Shown here piece by piece: positions 5,352-7,370 of a DNA stretch of 7,370 nucleotides. Origin of the DNA: Actinomycetes bacterium (GTDB lineage: Bacteria > Actinomycetota > Actinomycetes > Propionibacteriales > Nocardioidaceae); contig JAEZKN010000499.1 in assembly GCA_023415395.1 (NCBI GenBank), positions 1 through 7,370 of the forward strand. The letters run 5' to 3'. Within the stretch, counting starts at the first letter, position 1; the number at the start of each line of letters is the position of its first letter. Under the pieces are notes generated by a model. The model was given only the letters and a program-made list of their open reading frames with translations, was not told the origin of the DNA and did not search any database. The position numbers and the translations under genes are program-made.

Positions 5352-5359
5352 GTCCGGTG

Positions 5360-5386
5360 AACGCGGCAGGGGCGCCATTCGTTCCC
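5360..5386 (-). promoter_or_regulatory. ECF sigma-type promoter, GGGAAC-N18-GTT
   Basis: On the minus strand GGGAAC (5386-5381) is followed by exactly 18 bp and GTT (5362-5360). This matches the consensus of SigR/SigH-class ECF promoters (GGAAT or GGAAC, about 18 bp, GTT). The predicted start point near 5353 leaves a leader of about 38 nt with a good ribosome binding site, so spacing to the 61-aa gene is right. The recognising sigma factor is not shown by the sequence. Confidence 0.55.
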
Positions 5387-5420
5387 TCCCCGACTCCTCC
5401 GTGTCCCGGATCACAGCCGG

Positions 5421-5450
5421 GTGAGCCCGGCTCCGCGGCGCGGGTACGGT
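5421..5450 (+). promoter_or_regulatory. promoter of the TetR-family gene
   Basis: GTGAGC (5421-5426), an 18-bp spacer and TACGGT (5445-5450, fits TANNNT). The start point would be near 5457, leaving about 20 nt of leader that contains the GAGGAA Shine-Dalgarno (5469-5474) before the ATG at 5478. The -35 is a modest match (three of six). Confidence 0.45.
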
Positions 5451-5477
5451 GGCTCCTCACCACTTCCCGAGGAACCC

Positions 5478-6053
5478 ATGTCCGACAGCCCCCGGCGCCA
5501 GCAGCTGCTCGAGGCGGCCTTGCACGTCCTCGCCGACGAGGGCCTGCGGGGGCTCACCCACCGCGCCGTGGACCGCCGCGCCGGCCTCCCCGAGGGCAGC
5601 TGCTCGGCGTACCTGCGGACCCGGCGGGCCCTGCAGGCGGCGCTGACCGAGCACGTCGCGGACACGCTGCTCGCCGACGTCGACGCGCTCGCCGACGACG
5701 TGGCCTGCGCCTCCGAGCCGGACGGCATCGCCGCTGCGCTCGACCTCTTCTCGCGCTGGGTCGACCAGCGCGAGCTGCTGGTCGCCCGGCTGGAGCTCAC
5801 CATGGCGGCGAGCCGGGACCCCGAGCTGGCCGGACTGCTGGCCGCCCAGCGGGGACGGCTGATCGACCTGGTCGAGCGGATCATGACCGCCACCGGCAAG
5901 GACGGCAGCCTGGCCCGGGCCGAGGCGCTGGTGGCGTCCTACGACGGCATCCTGCTGGCCGCGCTGCTCAAGCCCGGCCCCGAGCGACGAGCGTTCCTCG
6001 AGCGCTCGATGGACCTGCTCGGCAGCGGACTGGCGGGCGCGACGGAGGGGTGA
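5478..6053 (+). CDS. TetR/AcrR-family transcriptional regulator
   Basis: A 191-residue protein with a TetR-type N-terminal helix-turn-helix. RRQQLLEAALHVLADEGLRG (6-25) is helix 1 and its turn. LTHRAVDRRAGLPEGSCSAYLRTRRALQAAL (26-56) covers the recognition helices, with the usual AxRAGLP-x-G-S-x-x-Y-F/L pattern. The remaining helices (57-185) would form the ligand pocket and dimer interface and do not identify the effector. The start is supported by AGGA 4 nt upstream; the open frame extends back to 5421 without a site. TetR proteins usually repress neighbouring genes, so candidate targets are the divergent 61-aa/thioesterase operon (TAGA..TCTA arms at 5338-5350) and the thiolase downstream (TAGA..TCTA arms at 6075-6088). 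A fatty-acyl or acyl-CoA effector would suit both neighbours but is inferred. Confidence 0.9.
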   Translation: MSDSPRRQQLLEAALHVLADEGLRGLTHRAVDRRAGLPEGSCSAYLRTRRALQAALTEHVADTLLADVDALADDVACASEPDGIAAALDLFSRWVDQRELLVARLELTMAASRDPELAGLLAAQRGRLIDLVERIMTATGKDGSLARAEALVASYDGILLAALLKPGPERRAFLERSMDLLGSGLAGATEG

Positions 6054-6074
6054 CGCACGCCTCGTCCGGACGGC

Positions 6075-6092
6075 TAGAACACGGTCTAGTGT
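6075..6092 (+). promoter_or_regulatory. KstR-like palindrome overlapping the -10 of the thiolase promoter
   Basis: TAGAACACGGTCTA (6075-6088) fits the KstR site TnnAACnnGTTnnA at seven of eight fixed positions; only the middle T of GTT is G. With one more base on each side the arms CTAGA and TCTAG are perfect. TAGTGT (6087-6092) fits a -10 hexamer and overlaps the right arm, so a bound repressor would block it. The -35 is poor. The leader would be about 30 nt, with GGAG (6120-6123) 5 nt before the ATG. Confidence 0.55.
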
Positions 6093-6128
6093 TGCGGGCG
6101 GAGCAGTCCCCCACCGAACGGAGCCCCT

Positions 6129-7343
6129 ATGCCCGAGGCAGTCATCGTCAGCGCCGCCCGTACCCCGATCGGACGGGCCAACAAGGGTTCGCTGACGGAG
6201 TTCCGCCCCGACGACCTGACGGCGTTCATCGCCAAGGCGGCCCTGGACAAGATCCCGGAGCTCGACCCGACCACGATCGACGACCACTACCTCGGCTGCG
6301 GCCTGCCCGGCGGCGAGTCGGGCAACAACATGGCCCGCGTCGTCAACGTCCTCAACGGCTGGGACGACGTCCCCGGAGCGACGATCACCCGCTACTGCTC
6401 CTCCTCGGTGCAGACCACCCGGATGGCCTTCCACGCGATCAAGGCCGGCGAGGGCCACGTGTTCCTCTCCTCCGGCGTGGAGACGGTGTCCCGCTTCGCC
6501 AAGGGCACCTCCGACCACTGGCCCGACACGCACAACCACGCCTTCGACGACGCCAAGGCCCGCACGGAGAAGACCGCCGAGGGCGGTCAGGGCTGGCACG
6601 ACCCGCGCGAGGACGGCCTGCTGCCGGACGTCTACATCGCCATGGGCCAGACCGCCGAGAACGTCGCGAAGCTGCGCGGGCTCTCGCGCCAGGAGCTCGA
6701 CGAGTTCGGCGTCCGGTCGCAGAACCTCGCCGAGAAGGCCATCAACGACGGCTTCTGGGAGCGGGAGATCACCCCGGTGACCACCCCCGACGGCACCGTG
6801 GTCAGCAAGGACGACGGCCCGCGCGCGGGCGTCACCTACGACGGCATCAAGGACCTCAAGCCGGTCTTCCGTCCCGACGGGGTCGTCACGGCGGGCAACT
6901 GCTGTGCCCTCAACGACGGCGCCGCCTCCGTGGTGATCATGTCCGACACCCGCGCGAACGAGCTCGGCATCAGGCCGCTCGCCCGGATCGTCTCCACCGG
7001 CGTCTCCGGGCTCTCGCCCGAGATCATGGGCCTCGGCCCGGTCGAGGCCACCAAGCGGGCGCTGGCCAACGCCGGCATGAGCATCGGCGACATCGACCTG
7101 GTCGAGATCAACGAGGCGTTCGCCGCCCAGGTCGTCCCGTCCTACCAGGACCTCGGCATCGACCTGGACCGGCTCAACGTCAACGGCGGCGCGATCGCGG
7201 TCGGCCACCCGTTCGGCATGACCGGCGCCCGGCTGCAGAACACCATGCTCAACTCGCTGGACTGGCACGACAAGACCACCGGCCTGATCACGATGTGCGT
7301 GGGCGGCGGTCAGGGCATGGCGCTCATCCTCGAGCGGCTCTGA
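6129..7343 (+). CDS. acetyl-CoA C-acyltransferase (thiolase)
   Basis: A complete 404-residue thiolase, the usual length. It carries the three expected active-site elements: nucleophilic Cys90 in TRYCSSS, His360 in GGAIAVGHPFGMTGAR (353-368), and acid/base Cys390 in TMCVGGGQGMA (388-398). The oxyanion motif NEAFA lies at 328-332. The N-terminus EAVIVSAARTPIGR (3-16) is characteristic. Thiolases either cleave 3-ketoacyl-CoA with CoA in beta-oxidation or condense two acetyl-CoA. The KstR-like operator and neighbouring TetR gene favour a degradative role in lipid or sterol-type catabolism, but chain-length preference cannot be read. It does not look like mycobacterial FadA5 or FadA6, the known sterol thiolases, from what I recall of them. 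It starts 75 bp after the TetR stop and has its own promoter candidate and GGAG site. Confidence 0.95.
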   Translation: MPEAVIVSAARTPIGRANKGSLTEFRPDDLTAFIAKAALDKIPELDPTTIDDHYLGCGLPGGESGNNMARVVNVLNGWDDVPGATITRYCSSSVQTTRMAFHAIKAGEGHVFLSSGVETVSRFAKGTSDHWPDTHNHAFDDAKARTEKTAEGGQGWHDPREDGLLPDVYIAMGQTAENVAKLRGLSRQELDEFGVRSQNLAEKAINDGFWEREITPVTTPDGTVVSKDDGPRAGVTYDGIKDLKPVFRPDGVVTAGNCCALNDGAASVVIMSDTRANELGIRPLARIVSTGVSGLSPEIMGLGPVEATKRALANAGMSIGDIDLVEINEAFAAQVVPSYQDLGIDLDRLNVNGGAIAVGHPFGMTGARLQNTMLNSLDWHDKTTGLITMCVGGGQGMALILERL

Positions 7344-7370
7344 GCCCGGCTCCGGGGTCAGTCCTCGGAG

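Noticed and set aside
5316..5414. Longer start for the 61-aa membrane protein
   Set aside because: No ribosome binding site, and it would cover the ECF-type promoter and hairpins; AAAGGA supports the ATG at 5315.
5457..7268. 603-codon open frame on the minus strand opposite the TetR and thiolase genes
   Set aside because: It is a high-GC shadow: the plus-strand frames encode complete, recognisable TetR and thiolase proteins with catalytic residues, whereas this translation is rich in Val, Asp, Arg and Gly with no family pattern.
7345..7356. Small hairpin CCCG..CGGG after the thiolase as a terminator
   Set aside because: Only four or five base pairs with a tiny loop and no T-tract; common by chance at this GC content.
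7358..7370. Possible last codons (Ser-Glu-Asp-stop) of a minus-strand gene entering from the right
   Set aside because: Only 13 bases are visible, too few to support a gene.

Overview
The window is high-GC, densely packed DNA with actinobacterial features: GTG starts, strong GC bias at third codon positions, a DUF5130 protein, a group II truncated haemoglobin of the GlbO type and a promoter that fits leaderless transcription. The gene set would suit Nocardioides or a relative in the Propionibacteriales. That placement is an inference from protein resemblance, not a database result. I see no rRNA, tRNA, CRISPR array, transposase or integrase. No gene-free stretch exceeds 300 bases.

Layout: (1) 3-729, minus strand: a small secreted or membrane-anchored protein overlaps a DUF5130 protein by 14 bp, driven by a promoter so close to the GTG that the mRNA is probably leaderless. 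(2) 813-1835, plus: an MscS-type mechanosensitive channel, ending in a hairpin shared with the convergent next gene. (3) 1866-2765: an OsmC-type peroxide reductase (minus) and a GlbO-type truncated haemoglobin (plus), divergent from a 93-bp region. (4) 2953-4289, plus: a one-helix membrane protein with a long low-complexity, His/Gly/Gln-rich tail, followed after 5 bp by an ECF-like sigma factor, probably a signal-transducing pair. (5) 4253-5315, minus: a 61-aa membrane protein and a double-hotdog acyl-CoA thioesterase form an operon that ends inside the sigma gene. (6) 5478-7343, plus: a TetR-family repressor and a thiolase. The thiolase has a KstR-like palindrome over its -10 element.

How they may work together: the clearest theme is envelope and redox stress (channel, OsmC, haemoglobin, sigma/membrane pair) next to acyl-CoA metabolism (thioesterase, thiolase, TetR). 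The most interesting part is 3478-5386. The membrane protein upstream of the sigma gene carries a nine-histidine tail whose coding DNA holds a perfect (G3N3)3G3 quadruplex motif. The neighbouring convergent operon starts from a GGGAAC-N18-GTT promoter, the form used by SigR/SigH-type ECF factors, and its predicted leader can fold into two mutually exclusive hairpins next to the ribosome binding site. Whether the local sigma factor reads that promoter is a testable guess.
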